A stretch of 64,000 nucleotides of DNA from Natronococcus pandeyae. GTDB taxonomy: Archaea > Halobacteriota > Halobacteria > Halobacteriales > Natrialbaceae. Shown piece by piece: positions 18,977 to 28,193 of this stretch. Positions within the stretch are counted from its first letter, which is position 1. The number at the start of each line of letters is the position of its first letter. Position numbers and translations under genes: made by a program. Below the pieces are notes generated by a model. That model was given only the letters and a program-made list of their open reading frames with translations. It was not told where the DNA came from and did not search any database. The stretch spans positions 248,001 to 312,000 of the forward strand of contig NZ_PHNJ01000004.1 in the NCBI RefSeq assembly GCF_008122205.1, given 5' to 3'.

Positions 18977-20167
18977 TCAACCGCGTTCCACCGCGGGGTC
19001 GAACAGATCACAGACGGCCTCGCACCGTCCTGTGTTCGGTGGTCGAAGGTACGTCTCACGCACCGCTCGTCGTTCTTCGGCGAACTCGTCGTGGTCGAGT
19101 GCTTCCTCGATTCCCTGCAACAGCCCGTCAAACGTCGTTGCGATCGGTCCGGGCGTAACGGACTCGTAGTCGAGGTAGAATCCTCTGTGCGAACGGTACT
19201 CGTCCAGATCGAACGGATAGAAGACGATCGGATTGTCTACCAGCAGATAATCAAAGTAGATCGAGGAGTAGTCGGTGATCAGCACATCGACGTGTTTCAA
19301 TAGCGGGTAGATATCGGTTCCCTCTGGCACCAGACTGAGGCGGTGTCGCTCTGCTCCATCCAGATCGAACGGTTCTGCCGGATGTGGTTTGAAAAGGAGG
19401 TGTGCATCGATCTCGGTCATCTGTCGCTCGAGTTCGGCCAGTTCCAACTGGTCGACGACGTTCCCGTCCGTTTCCCAGTGCTTGGTCGGGGCGTACAACA
19501 GTACTGTCTCGTCAACACAGCGCCGTCGGAGATCATCGTCGTCCTCCACGTTCGGTCCGGGATCAGACTCGGCTGGCGATTCAGTCAAGACGTCGTTTCG
19601 GGGATAGCCGGTCACCAAAATCCGATTCGGGTCCATTCGAAACGCAGACGAGAACGGCTCGATCATCGCGTCGCTCGTTACGGTGACGTAGTCGAACCGG
19701 TCGATGAGATTCTGCTTGATGATGGTCTTTCCCTTCGCCAGGACTCCGCGAAATTCGCTGTAATCGTAGTCCCAGCCGATCCGCTTCAGCGCGACGCCGT
19801 GCCAGAGAACCACCGTCGTCGCACCGCCGGAACACCACCTGTTTACGTCGGGCATCCCGTGGGTCACGAACGCGTACTGCGAACGAAGGTTCAACCACAT
19901 TCCCCAAAGGGAATCGGTTCGATACGCCTCGTACCCCATCTCCTGTAGACGCCTGACGGTGTCGTCGTTCCTCGAGAGCCAAACCGCTCTGAGATGTCCG
20001 CGGTGAGCGTTCGCGTACAGGTAGAGATACTTCGAGTTGTCGACGAACCGCTGGCCACCGTCCGCTCCGAATACCCAGACGGTATCCGTTCGCGGGACGA
20101 CCAACGAGACTACGAAGAGTACCGCACGAAGTGCGTATCGAACGATCGGAGAGAGAACGGGGACCAT
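18977..20167 (-). CDS. CDP-glycerol glycerophosphotransferase-like (TagB/TagF) polymerase
   Basis: The 396-residue protein matches the CDP-glycerol:poly(glycerophosphate) transferase family. It has an N-terminal hydrophobic helix (~5-25), then the [13 protein letters not shown] block, [36 protein letters not shown] and [14 protein letters not shown], which are the standard TagF GT-B motifs including the catalytic His residues in HG and HP. In bacteria such enzymes build teichoic-acid-like polyol-phosphate chains or add polyol phosphates to capsules. The cytidylyltransferase-like gene immediately upstream on the same strand (20187) would supply the CDP-activated substrate. Together they suggest a phosphopolyol decoration on a haloarchaeal surface glycan. 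The exact polyol cannot be told from sequence. Confidence 0.85.
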   Translation of the reverse strand: MVPVLSPIVRYALRAVLFVVSLVVPRTDTVWVFGADGGQRFVDNSKYLYLYANAHRGHLRAVWLSRNDDTVRRLQEMGYEAYRTDSLWGMWLNLRSQYAFVTHGMPDVNRWCSGGATTVVLWHGVALKRIGWDYDYSEFRGVLAKGKTIIKQNLIDRFDYVTVTSDAMIEPFSSAFRMDPNRILVTGYPRNDVLTESPAESDPGPNVEDDDDLRRRCVDETVLLYAPTKHWETDGNVVDQLELAELERQMTEIDAHLLFKPHPAEPFDLDGAERHRLSLVPEGTDIYPLLKHVDVLITDYSSIYFDYLLVDNPIVFYPFDLDEYRSHRGFYLDYESVTPGPIATTFDGLLQGIEEALDHDEFAEERRAVRETYLRPPNTGRCEAVCDLFDPAVERG

Positions 20168-20186
20168 CCTGTAATAGAGGGCGGGG

Positions 20187-20900
20187 TTATCCCCATCGCT
20201 CCCGCGCCAGTTCGAGATCTGCCGGCGTGTCGATCTCTATCCACGGCTTCTGGACCGAGACGTGTTCGACTGCCGTCCTGTCGAACAGATCGTCGAACGC
20301 ACTTTCGTACCACTCGTTGACGTCATCGTGTTCGATGAAGCGGTGGATACGCTCGAACAGCGACGGCGCGTCCTCGGCGCTAAATTTCGAGACACCGGTG
20401 TACTCGGCGTCGGCTTCGTCCAGGTGCTTGCCAATCTCCTCGACGTACCCGTTTTCGAGTGCGACCTTCATCTCCTCGTCCCCGAGTTCCTTTTCGGTAT
20501 CGGTGAGGAGAGCACTACCGTCTTTCTGCTGCAGTTTCCCCAGACTCTGGCTCGGAACGAGCGTATCCGAGTTTATGAGAGTGAAACCGCCGGCAGCGTA
20601 CTCTCTCGCCAGCCACAGCGAGTAGATGTTGTTGGTCGACGCGAACCGGTCACTGTGGACGAACTCGAACTCCAGTCCGGAGTTCGCTCGTGGCTCACAG
20701 TGATTCCGGATCTGCTCGCTCTCGAATCCCGTGACTACGATCACCTCCTCGTACCCGTTCTTTTCGAGCGAATCGAGGATGTGATCCAGGATCGGCCGAC
20801 CGCTCACTTCGAGGAGCGTCTTGGGCGTTCCGTTGGTGAGCGGTTGGAGTCGTGTTCCCTGTCCGGCCGCGAGGATGACTGCTCGACGGTGGCTGACCAT
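20187..20900 (-). CDS. LicC/IPCT-like sugar- or polyol-phosphate nucleotidyltransferase
   Basis: The 237-residue enzyme has the nucleotidyltransferase signature [26 protein letters not shown], with the catalytic Arg and Lys split across GTRL and PKTLL, and [10 protein letters not shown]. The later motif [14 protein letters not shown] is typical of the LicC-type CTP:phosphocholine cytidylyltransferases and of archaeal CTP:inositol-phosphate cytidylyltransferases, rather than of RmlA. INSDTLV provides the metal-binding Asp, and [13 protein letters not shown] closes the fold. It precedes the TagF-like gene with a 19-base gap and should be cotranscribed. The likely reaction is CTP plus polyol- or choline-phosphate to CDP-activated donor. 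Substrate is inferred from context only. Confidence 0.8.
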   Translation of the reverse strand: MVSHRRAVILAAGQGTRLQPLTNGTPKTLLEVSGRPILDHILDSLEKNGYEEVIVVTGFESEQIRNHCEPRANSGLEFEFVHSDRFASTNNIYSLWLAREYAAGGFTLINSDTLVPSQSLGKLQQKDGSALLTDTEKELGDEEMKVALENGYVEEIGKHLDEADAEYTGVSKFSAEDAPSLFERIHRFIEHDDVNEWYESAFDDLFDRTAVEHVSVQKPWIEIDTPADLELARERWG

Positions 20901-20985
20901 AGCCTTCCCACACCGATGGGGTTATTATACCCGTGCCAACGCGAACTGACCAGTTAGCGACTACTACTGTCGATAACAGGACGAT

Positions 20986-21999
20986 TCACGCTTTCACGTA
21001 CGGCGGTTTGGGACGGGTTCCGGTCCGGGACTGCTCGAGCCACTCAAGGACGGCGCCGACGGCCCGGGCGAGTTTGGTCAGGTAATCGAGCGCGTAGAGT
21101 CCGACGGCCGTCTGCAGATTCGGATTCGTCGCGTCGCTGAGTCGGGCGTAAAAGCGCCCCGGTCGCGGCGGCAGAAACTTTCGAGGGGAAAGCGGGTGAC
21201 TGCGTTCTGCCCGGTCGACCCGTTCGGGGGTGTACGTTCGCTTCTGCATCGCGCCGCGACCGATGCGGATCTGTTTTCGTAGCCACGCCGATAGCGTCGT
21301 CCGAGTCGGGTGATACATGGTGATACCGGGCTCGAAGTGCTGATCGAATCCGGCCGCGTGGACGCGCTTTCCAAACTCGCCGTCACCCTGTGAGGTGAAC
21401 CGTGGATCGAAGAGTCCCACCTCCTCGAACACCTCTCGTCGGACGGCCAGACAGGCGGTCACGGTAAAGTTACGCTCCTCGAGAAAGAACTCGACCGGGA
21501 ATCCCCCGAGCGTTCGGTCGTAGAGCGCAGTGAGCGATTCCGGACCGTCCACGTAGGTTTCGATCTCGCTTCCCATGTAGTCCCAGCCATGTTCACGAAA
21601 TGACGCGACGACTGACTCGGCCCACGTCTCGTCGACGGTCATATCGGCGTCGACGAACGCGATTATCTGTCCGCGAGCGTGCCGAACGCCCTCGTTGCGC
21701 GCAGCGTACGAACTCTGGATTTCGTCTTCGACCAGGAGGCTCACGAGTTCGGGATAGCGCTCGCGGTACGTTCGGACCACGTCGCGGGTTCCGTCGTCGG
21801 ATCCGTTGTCGACGACCAGGACTTCGTAGTCGGAGGCGGAACGGGTCTGGTCCGTAAGCGACTGTAGCGTCGTTTCGATCCCCGCGGGATCGTTGTAGAC
21901 CGGGACGACGACGGACAGCGGCAGCCGTCGGTCCAGTAGGCCGGTCTTCCCCGTTGACAGTCGCGATCGCGCGAAGAGTTGTCGTACGTGTCGTAGCAT
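20986..21999 (-). CDS. Family 2 glycosyltransferase
   Basis: This 337-residue GT-A enzyme starts its catalytic domain at ~28 (LSVVVPVYNDPAGIETTLQS). It shows the nucleotide-binding VVDNGSDDGTRDVV, the DXD-like metal site in IAFVDADMTVDETW (~115-125), and the acceptor-side stretch GLFDPRFTSQGDGEFGKRV. The C-terminal ~80 residues are basic and amphipathic, consistent with membrane association but with no clear transmembrane helix. It lies upstream of the LicC/TagF pair on the same strand with an 85-base gap, so the three genes may form an operon reading from ~22 kb. The sugar donor is not predictable. Confidence 0.85.
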   Translation of the reverse strand: MLRHVRQLFARSRLSTGKTGLLDRRLPLSVVVPVYNDPAGIETTLQSLTDQTRSASDYEVLVVDNGSDDGTRDVVRTYRERYPELVSLLVEDEIQSSYAARNEGVRHARGQIIAFVDADMTVDETWAESVVASFREHGWDYMGSEIETYVDGPESLTALYDRTLGGFPVEFFLEERNFTVTACLAVRREVFEEVGLFDPRFTSQGDGEFGKRVHAAGFDQHFEPGITMYHPTRTTLSAWLRKQIRIGRGAMQKRTYTPERVDRAERSHPLSPRKFLPPRPGRFYARLSDATNPNLQTAVGLYALDYLTKLARAVGAVLEWLEQSRTGTRPKPPYVKA

Positions 22000-22402
22000 C
22001 TTTTCACCCTCTGTTCGGCGGTAGCGACGGGTCTAACGCCAACCAGGTACCTAATAGTTAGGTGCCCGGGAATCGGCTCGAGGGCGGTTTCGAACGGTTC
22101 CAGCCCCAACACGGGCCGGATTCTGCTGTCGCGGTCATCGCTCGATTCGTCGACCGCTCGTGCGGCGACGCAGTCAGGTACCCCATCGTCTTCAGGGTAC
22201 GTTCATCGATCGAGGGCAGGTTACGAAGCGACTCAGACGAAGTCGTTACGACGTCTCCACTCGATTCGCCGGTTCGAGCGGAGTGGCGCGGACGAGAGAT
22301 CGACGGCTAGGTTTATTCCCTCTCATCTGGTGGAACACCCGGAACGACGCGTGCGATCGAATAGCAGACACTCGACCGATCTCGCGGGAGTCAATCCTTA
22401 CC
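22000..22402. other. Divergent promoter region between two glycan transcription units
   Basis: The 403-base region separates the minus-strand GT2/LicC/TagF genes from the plus-strand ParB-like/GT4 pair. Frames through it are Arg-rich. It contains the AT-rich inverted repeat at 22046-22066 described separately. The plus-strand frame opening at 22160 extends into the next gene, but its first 81 codons look noncoding. Confidence 0.5.
22046..22066. promoter_or_regulatory. Inverted repeat, possible operator
   Basis: Arms GGTACCTAA (22046-22054) and TTAGGTGCC (22058-22066) form an interrupted palindrome with one mismatch and a 3-base spacer. It is AT-rich compared with its surroundings and lies 47 bases upstream of the GT2 start on the minus strand. 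A regulator-binding site or core promoter element is plausible. Confidence 0.35.
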
Positions 22403-23260
22403 ATGAAACCCCACTACGAACGGATCGCGGGCCTATACAAGACGACGAAACAGCTATCGCTTCTGGAACTCTCGAAAAAGTACTTTCTCTGGAAGTTTTC
22501 CGGGGTCGTCTGGCCCGTCACGAATACGTACAGACACTACCGCTCGAAGGTGAAATACGACGCTCCGACGAGTCCGTTCATAGTTCTGCACGTCGACCCA
22601 TCAACAGTCGAATACTTCACACCACACGTTACGAACAAGAAAGGTCTGGGACGGGTTCTCGACGGAGACTGGGACGCCGATCGACAGTCCCTGGACGAGT
22701 ACTGGATCTCGAAGGGGCTGTACCAGCGATACGTCGATGGGCGAGAGTGGGAGGACACCGAGTACATCTCCGCTGCTCGAGAGCGGATGGACGGCTCCGG
22801 TATGCACCTGTGGGGGTACAGGACCGTCGAGGAGTTCCAGGCGCAGCGGTGTCCGTACGTGGACCGGTTGTACGAGAGTATCGCGGAATCGGGTTACGTC
22901 TCCAACGCGGAGAAGGCGTTCGAGTATCCCGAAACCGATCTCAGGATGAACGGATACTATCACGATCTCGATCCGCTCGTCTGTCTCGACAGGGACGGGA
23001 AGTTCATCGTTCGAGAGGGGATCCACCGACTGGTTCTCTGCCAGATACTCGACGTGGACGAGATTCCAGTTATGATCCTCGTGAGGCACAAGCGGTGGCA
23101 AGCGCTTCGCGAGGCGGCCTCCAACTCGGAATCGTACGACCAACTCCCGAAAGCCGCCAAACGCAACGCCACGCACCCGGATCTCCGACTGTGCCTCCGG
23201 CACCTCGACGGTGACAGGACGAACGGGACGAACGTCGGCGACGTCGTGAACCGAACATGA
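22403..23260 (+). CDS. ParB/sulfiredoxin-fold-like protein of the glycan island, paralogue 2
   Basis: This 285-residue protein starts MKPHYERIAGLYKTTKQLSL. Its layout matches the protein at 18022: a basic aromatic N-terminal third, the ParB-like strand LHVDPSTVEYFTPH, the motif RVLDGDWDADRQ, and the C-terminal core DGKFIVREGIHRLVLCQILD then VDEIPVMILVRHKRW. It ends near THPDLRLCLRHL. The last codons overlap the start of the GT4 gene (ATGA at 23257-23260), indicating translational coupling with a glycosyltransferase. That is good evidence that the family works in glycan assembly or modification. A longer frame starts at 22160, but the extra residues are Arg/Ser-rich and unlike protein. The biochemical activity is unknown. 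Confidence 0.7.
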   Translation: MKPHYERIAGLYKTTKQLSLLELSKKYFLWKFSGVVWPVTNTYRHYRSKVKYDAPTSPFIVLHVDPSTVEYFTPHVTNKKGLGRVLDGDWDADRQSLDEYWISKGLYQRYVDGREWEDTEYISAARERMDGSGMHLWGYRTVEEFQAQRCPYVDRLYESIAESGYVSNAEKAFEYPETDLRMNGYYHDLDPLVCLDRDGKFIVREGIHRLVLCQILDVDEIPVMILVRHKRWQALREAASNSESYDQLPKAAKRNATHPDLRLCLRHLDGDRTNGTNVGDVVNRT

Positions 23261-24417
23261 CGGACGACACGCGGCTCCGGGTGCTCTCGATTCAGAACCG
23301 CGTTCGGTACACGTCGTTCGCCTACGAGGTCGCGAGTCGAATCGACGAACGGACGCCCGCTGACGTGACGGTCGTCTCGTACGCCGACAAGTCAGTCGCC
23401 GAACTCGAAGCCCCCGTCAGGGGACGAGTCGATGTCGTTCCACTCGGTGCTGACTCGCGCTTCGACCGCCGGGCGATCTCCCGACTGCGACGACTGCTTA
23501 CCACCGGCGAGTACGACGTGTTGCACACCCACCACAATTTCGTCGGCGCACTCAGCAGCGTTCTGGCGCCGCGAAAACTACCGGTCGTCAATACGGAACA
23601 CGCACACCACGACTACTACTCGGCCCCGCAGACGCTAGTCAACGCGATAACGTTGTGGCAGTCCGACCGGGTCATCGCAAACTCCAGGCAAACGAGACGC
23701 TCGTTTCGCACCTTCGAACAGCCACTCCTTCCACCGGAGGGGATCGACGTAATTTACAACGGCGTCGACGTCGATCGCATCGATCGAGTCCGCAGCGCTT
23801 CGACCAATTCCTATGGCGTCGACGACGTCCGGATCACGACCGCGTGTCGGATGGTCGACGTGAAAAACCTATCAACGCTGATACGTGCGTACGGGATCCT
23901 TGCAAAGCGGGTTCCGGAGACCCGGTTGACGCTCGTCGGCGACGGACCGGAGCGACGTCGACTCGAGGCGCTCGTCGCGAAGTTCGGGCTGAACGACCGA
24001 GTCGAGTTTACAGGACACGTCCCGCGCGAGGACGTATATCAGATACTGGACGCGAGCGACGTGTTCGTCGTTCCATCACTCATGGAGAGTTTCTGCGTCG
24101 CGGCAGTCGAGGCGATGGCTTTCGGAGTTCCGGTCGTCGCCAGCGATATCGAAGTGCTCCGCGAAGTGGTCTCCGGAGGCGGGACGTTCGCCGATCCGGA
24201 GCGACCGGACCAGTTTGCCCGTCGAATCGAGGAGCTGCTGACCGATGAGGTAAAATACCGGGGTCTGGCCGAAACCGGTCGCGCTCGAGCCCGGACGACG
24301 TTCGCCCTCGACCGAACCGCGGACGAATACTATCGGCTGTACGAACAGGTCACAGCGAGAAACGGACGGGCGAAGATCCCCTACTCGTCGTCACGGTCAA
24401 CCGGAGACGGCGGATAA
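23257..24417 (+). CDS. Family 4 glycosyltransferase
   Basis: The 386-residue enzyme has a GT-B fold. The N-terminal domain (~8-190) includes VLHTHHNFVGALSSVLAPR and NTEHAHHDYY, with an acceptor-side His cluster. The C-terminal domain (~200-370) has RLTLVGDGPERRRLEALV, VEFTGHVPREDVYQILDASD and the EX7E motif in ESFCVAAVEAMAFGVPVVAS, which binds the nucleotide sugar. It is cytoplasmic and membrane-peripheral, expected to add a sugar with retention of configuration to a lipid-linked glycan. Its start overlaps the preceding ParB-like gene by four bases. It converges with the FkbM methyltransferase at 24449, with a 31-base gap between stops. Confidence 0.87.
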   Translation: MTDDTRLRVLSIQNRVRYTSFAYEVASRIDERTPADVTVVSYADKSVAELEAPVRGRVDVVPLGADSRFDRRAISRLRRLLTTGEYDVLHTHHNFVGALSSVLAPRKLPVVNTEHAHHDYYSAPQTLVNAITLWQSDRVIANSRQTRRSFRTFEQPLLPPEGIDVIYNGVDVDRIDRVRSASTNSYGVDDVRITTACRMVDVKNLSTLIRAYGILAKRVPETRLTLVGDGPERRRLEALVAKFGLNDRVEFTGHVPREDVYQILDASDVFVVPSLMESFCVAAVEAMAFGVPVVASDIEVLREVVSGGGTFADPERPDQFARRIEELLTDEVKYRGLAETGRARARTTFALDRTADEYYRLYEQVTARNGRAKIPYSSSRSTGDGG

Positions 24418-24448
24418 CCGGTTCGGTACCGACCGTCGGCTCGTCGAA

Positions 24449-25264
24449 TCACTTCCGACCCAGGAGGGTCGGCGGTTCGTGCTCCCTGAAGCGGGCGAGC
24501 GGGATCTCTTCGATCGAAAACCCGTACCCTCGGAGTCGGTCTCGGACGACGTCCATGTTGTCGTGGGGCTCGACGTACACCAATCGACAGCTCTCCGCGA
24601 TCGATTCCTCGAGGCCCTCGAGCACGGCCGGAGCCGTTCCTTCGACGTCGATTTTTATAATATCCGGCGGCGGAACGTCGCCGTTTCGAACGAGTTCGTC
24701 CCCCGAGACAGTTTCGACGACCCGTCGGGTTTCGCCGGTGTCGGGATCCGAAGCGTCCGTCGCGACCGTTCCGTACTGCATTCCCGGCTTGTCCGAGTCG
24801 GCGATGAGCCGAGCCCGCTTCGACCGGTTCGAGAGCGCTCGCTCGACGACCGTCAGGTCGACCCCGTTGAGCCTGGCGTTGTCCACCAACCGCTCCACCG
24901 TCGGTCGGTGCGGTTCGAACGCGACTACGGACCCCTCCTCGAGGACGTCCGCGACGAGGCAGCTGTAGATTCCGACGTTCGCACCGACGTCGTAAAACAC
25001 GTCTCCGAGTCGAACGCGCTCTACGAGGTCCACCAGCACCGGATACTCGGGTTCGACGTAGTAGTTGACGTTCTTCCACTCGACGACGCTCGTCTGATAG
25101 AACGATGCCTCAGCACCGCCGACGCGAAGTCGCGTCGTATCGTCTCCGAGCGCGATTTTGGCCCGAATGGTGGCGTTCTCGAACCCGAGATAGAAGCGCT
25201 TGATGACCGGAAATACCGGCGAATCCTGGAAGAGACGGCCGTACGTTCGAACGCTGTCTTTCAT
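24449..25264 (-). CDS. FkbM family methyltransferase
   Basis: The 271-residue protein carries the SAM-binding motif I VFYDVGANVGIYSCLVADVL (~90-110), then VVAFEPHRPTVERL and the FkbM-type motif PDIIKIDVEGTAPAVLEGL (~205-225), followed by RLVYVEPHDN. Members methylate hydroxyl groups on sugars or polyketides, and in glycan loci the substrate is usually a sugar of the surface polymer. It is soluble, with no membrane segment. The gene is flanked by a GT4 on each side on the opposite strand, and its start lies ~190 bases from the next GT4 start. A sugar O-methyltransferase role is therefore likely but inferred from context. Confidence 0.83.
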   Translation of the reverse strand: MKDSVRTYGRLFQDSPVFPVIKRFYLGFENATIRAKIALGDDTTRLRVGGAEASFYQTSVVEWKNVNYYVEPEYPVLVDLVERVRLGDVFYDVGANVGIYSCLVADVLEEGSVVAFEPHRPTVERLVDNARLNGVDLTVVERALSNRSKRARLIADSDKPGMQYGTVATDASDPDTGETRRVVETVSGDELVRNGDVPPPDIIKIDVEGTAPAVLEGLEESIAESCRLVYVEPHDNMDVVRDRLRGYGFSIEEIPLARFREHEPPTLLGRK

Positions 25265-25455
25265 GTGAGACTGCTATGAGAACGGTGCTCTTAGAACTCA
25301 CACGCCGGAGACGTTTCATTTCCGTACGGTCCGTTCCAGATACAGAGAATTACCAGCTCTCGAGCCGTCTATTGCGGAAGACGGCTAATGTATGCCACGT
25401 CCCTCTTTTATGTAGTCGAGGGGTGAACGATGGTCCGACCGAGGTCAGCGTACCA

Positions 25456-26607
25456 ATGAGATTGTCAGAATCACGCGTTCTTCACGTCATCACCCGGTCC
25501 CACTGGGGCGGGGCCCCGAAGATTGTCAAGTACCTCTCGACCGAGTCACCAGCGAGCGTCGCCGTAGCGTGCGGACCCGGCGGAAAGCTCGTAGACGAAC
25601 TGCGAAATGAAGGCGTCCCGGTGTACGTCGTCGACTCGTTACAGAGTCCGCCGAACCCAATACAGGATGCAAAATCACTGTATCGAATCACGACGCTCGT
25701 TCGCGAACTGGAACCGGACCTGGTTCACTGCCACAGTACGAAAGCGGGCGTCCTGGCGCGTATCGCTGCGCGGTTGAACGACGTTCCGTCCGTTTTCACC
25801 GTCCACGGATGGGGATTCTACAACACCGAGTACGATTTCATGGGTAGCGTCATTCGACGCGGAGAACGGACACTTGCTCGTCTCACCGACGGCTTCGTCC
25901 TCGTATCGGAAAACGACGCGGAGGCGGGCATGAGATACGACATCACCGCCGACACTCCTTCGCGGGTGATACACAACGGCGTCTCGGAGTGGCGAGCGGA
26001 AGACGAGGGGGATCTCTTCGGCGAATTACCGATCGATCCGGACAAGCCGATAATCGGATCCGTCTGCCGATTATCGCACCAGAAAGATCCACTCGAGATG
26101 CTCGAGGTGGCGAACCGACTCGCTGATCGATCGATAGATTTCGAGATGATTATTGCCGGTGATGGACCGCTGATGGACGATTGCCGTCGGTTCGTCGAGC
26201 ATAACGATCTCGAAACCGTCCACTTACTCGGGTTCAGATCCGATCTCGGGCGGGTCCTCTCGACTCTGGACGTCTTTCTCATGACGTCGCGGTTCGAGGG
26301 GTTCCCGTTGACCCTTCTGGAAGCGATGCACGTAGGCATCCCGATTGTTTCGTACGACGTCGGCGGCGTTCGTGAGGCCGTGAAAGGTGGCGAGACGGGA
26401 TACGTCGTTGAGCGGGGTAACACCGGCGCCTTCACCGAGCGAACGGCTCGATTGGTGGAAGACGATGCGATGCGAGAGCGGTTCGCGAACGCGTCACGAC
26501 GGACTGCTCGCGACGAGTTCACGGTCGATAGGATGGTCTCGGAGTACAGAACGTTCTATCGAGAACTGGTGGCGGCGGAACGCGAGGGGATCGCTCATCC
26601 AGCGTAA
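25456..26607 (+). CDS. Family 4 glycosyltransferase
   Basis: This is a 383-residue GT-B enzyme. I chose the ATG opening MRLSESRVLHVITRSHWGGA because the first strand of the fold follows at once. The 60 codons upstream (from 25276) look noncoding. Motifs include LVHCHSTKAGVLARIAARL, FTVHGWGFYN, IGSVCRLSHQKDPLEMLEVA, IAGDGPLMDDC and EX7E in SRFEGFPLTLLEAMHVGIPI. The closest general type is the capsule/EPS GT4 group that includes WcaL/EpsF-like proteins. It should act at the inner membrane face in glycan assembly. It is followed after ~130 bases by the Wzy-like polymerase/ligase gene in the same direction. Confidence 0.87.
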   Translation: MRLSESRVLHVITRSHWGGAPKIVKYLSTESPASVAVACGPGGKLVDELRNEGVPVYVVDSLQSPPNPIQDAKSLYRITTLVRELEPDLVHCHSTKAGVLARIAARLNDVPSVFTVHGWGFYNTEYDFMGSVIRRGERTLARLTDGFVLVSENDAEAGMRYDITADTPSRVIHNGVSEWRAEDEGDLFGELPIDPDKPIIGSVCRLSHQKDPLEMLEVANRLADRSIDFEMIIAGDGPLMDDCRRFVEHNDLETVHLLGFRSDLGRVLSTLDVFLMTSRFEGFPLTLLEAMHVGIPIVSYDVGGVREAVKGGETGYVVERGNTGAFTERTARLVEDDAMRERFANASRRTARDEFTVDRMVSEYRTFYRELVAAEREGIAHPA

Positions 26608-26739
26608 CTCTCGGCTTTCCGAGTCGGCCGGTGATCCGTCCGCGAGTGCGACGTGGGCGACACGCTGCAGTCGGATCCACGATAGTCGCCACGTACCGGT
26701 TCCGTGCCCGAGTGCCGTCGATAGGGGGACCAGTTCGAT

Positions 26740-28005
26740 ATGAGCGACGGATACGATCGATCTCGGGATCGGTTTCGGACGACGGATATGCGCACCGAGC
26801 GACCGATGGGCGCTACTCGTCCGAGCCGACGGCAACGGAGACGGTGGATCGCCAGGCTCCGAGAGACGGGTTCGTCCCTCCCGGCACTGCTCGTCGTTGC
26901 GGGATTAGCTCCGACCACGTGGTTGTTCCCATCCCTGTTCGGGTACGTACTGTCGGGTGCATTCCTGTGTTTTCTCGTAGCGTACGGACTGGTCGCTGGG
27001 AGAATGCCTCGAGTAAAGTCGGCGATCGTCGCGCTACTGGTGTTGTACTGGCTCGGTCTGATACACCAGTTTTTCGTGACCGGTATGACGACGTACCTCC
27101 CCTACGTCTTCCTCACGCCGCTGTCGATCGTTGCGCTCGTGCTCGTTGCACCCCAACTGATTCGATACGATCCGTTACGGTACGCGATCTCGCTCTCGAC
27201 GCTCGTAGTCGCCTTTGCAGTGATCGGGTACCTGTTATTGCTTTCACACCACTACCTGGGTGTCGACGCCTCGTGGACCGGACGGGATTCGATCGGCGGC
27301 TATCCCGTACTAATCACCTCCGTATTCGAGAACCCGAACCACTTCGGGATCGTGACCACGATCGGAACCGTTTCCGTGATCTACGCCTGGCTCGAGACGC
27401 GACGAACGCTCTGGGCGGTTGCGATTCCCGTCCTCGTCGTGGCGATCCTCTTTTCTTACTCGCGGACGGCGCTGGCGGCCGGCGCCGTCGGGACGATCGT
27501 ACTCCTCTTCAAAGAAGACCGACGGATCGGTATCGTCGTCGGAACGGCGGCGATCGTCGGCCTGCTGGCGATCGTCTATCATCCGTTCTTCGAAGAGTAC
27601 TATCGACTCGCCGACGAGAGCTTCGCGGGTCGAATGGACGTGTGGGAGGAAGCCTGGCTGGCAGCTACCGTCGACCCGTTCGTCGGTGCCGCGTTCGATA
27701 GCGGGATCAGACACCACAATTCGTACGTCTCGGTCCTACTCAATGCCGGGTTCGTAGCCGGCGGCTTTTACCTGCTCGCCGTCGGCGGAGCGCTAGCCCT
27801 GGCTGCGCGGAAGTCGATACGCGGCGATCGGTGGGACGCCTACGTGTTCGCGACGTTGCTGGTGATCTGCATTCAGTTTCTCACCGAATCGACTACGTTC
27901 GGCGGACTGACCACGATGTCGCTTCTCTTCGGCCTCTACGCCGGCCTCATCGTCCAGTTACCCACAGGCCGTCTGCGGCGGTACGAGCGGTTCGAATCTC
28001 CCTGA
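26740..28005 (+). CDS. Wzy/O-antigen-ligase-like polytopic membrane protein
   Basis: The 421-residue protein has a basic cytoplasmic N-terminus (~1-42) and about ten to eleven hydrophobic segments. A large loop (~235-310) contains FAGRMDVWEEAWLAATVDPF and the motif HHNSYVSVLLNAGF, as in the O-antigen ligase/polymerase family (PF04932), where a conserved His/Arg loop handles the lipid-linked glycan. It probably polymerises or transfers the lipid-carried glycan on the external face. Its position after GT4 genes and before the WbaP-like initiator supports this. The start could also be one of two internal Met codons (~17 or ~23) without affecting the membrane region. Confidence 0.8.
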   Translation: MSDGYDRSRDRFRTTDMRTERPMGATRPSRRQRRRWIARLRETGSSLPALLVVAGLAPTTWLFPSLFGYVLSGAFLCFLVAYGLVAGRMPRVKSAIVALLVLYWLGLIHQFFVTGMTTYLPYVFLTPLSIVALVLVAPQLIRYDPLRYAISLSTLVVAFAVIGYLLLLSHHYLGVDASWTGRDSIGGYPVLITSVFENPNHFGIVTTIGTVSVIYAWLETRRTLWAVAIPVLVVAILFSYSRTALAAGAVGTIVLLFKEDRRIGIVVGTAAIVGLLAIVYHPFFEEYYRLADESFAGRMDVWEEAWLAATVDPFVGAAFDSGIRHHNSYVSVLLNAGFVAGGFYLLAVGGALALAARKSIRGDRWDAYVFATLLVICIQFLTESTTFGGLTTMSLLFGLYAGLIVQLPTGRLRRYERFESP

Positions 28006-28193
28006 CTTCTCGGACGGAAGACGTTTCGAGGGGATTCCGGACAGCCAAGGCAGTATCCGTCGACCTTCGTTGTCAGCACAGTACCGAAATCGGACGCGTC
28101 GACCCGCCCGGGCTGGGCGATCGACGAACTCGAGAGGTAGTGCGGACGGAGAGCCTCGACCTCGAACCTGGGACAGTCGACGACCCCTTGTGC

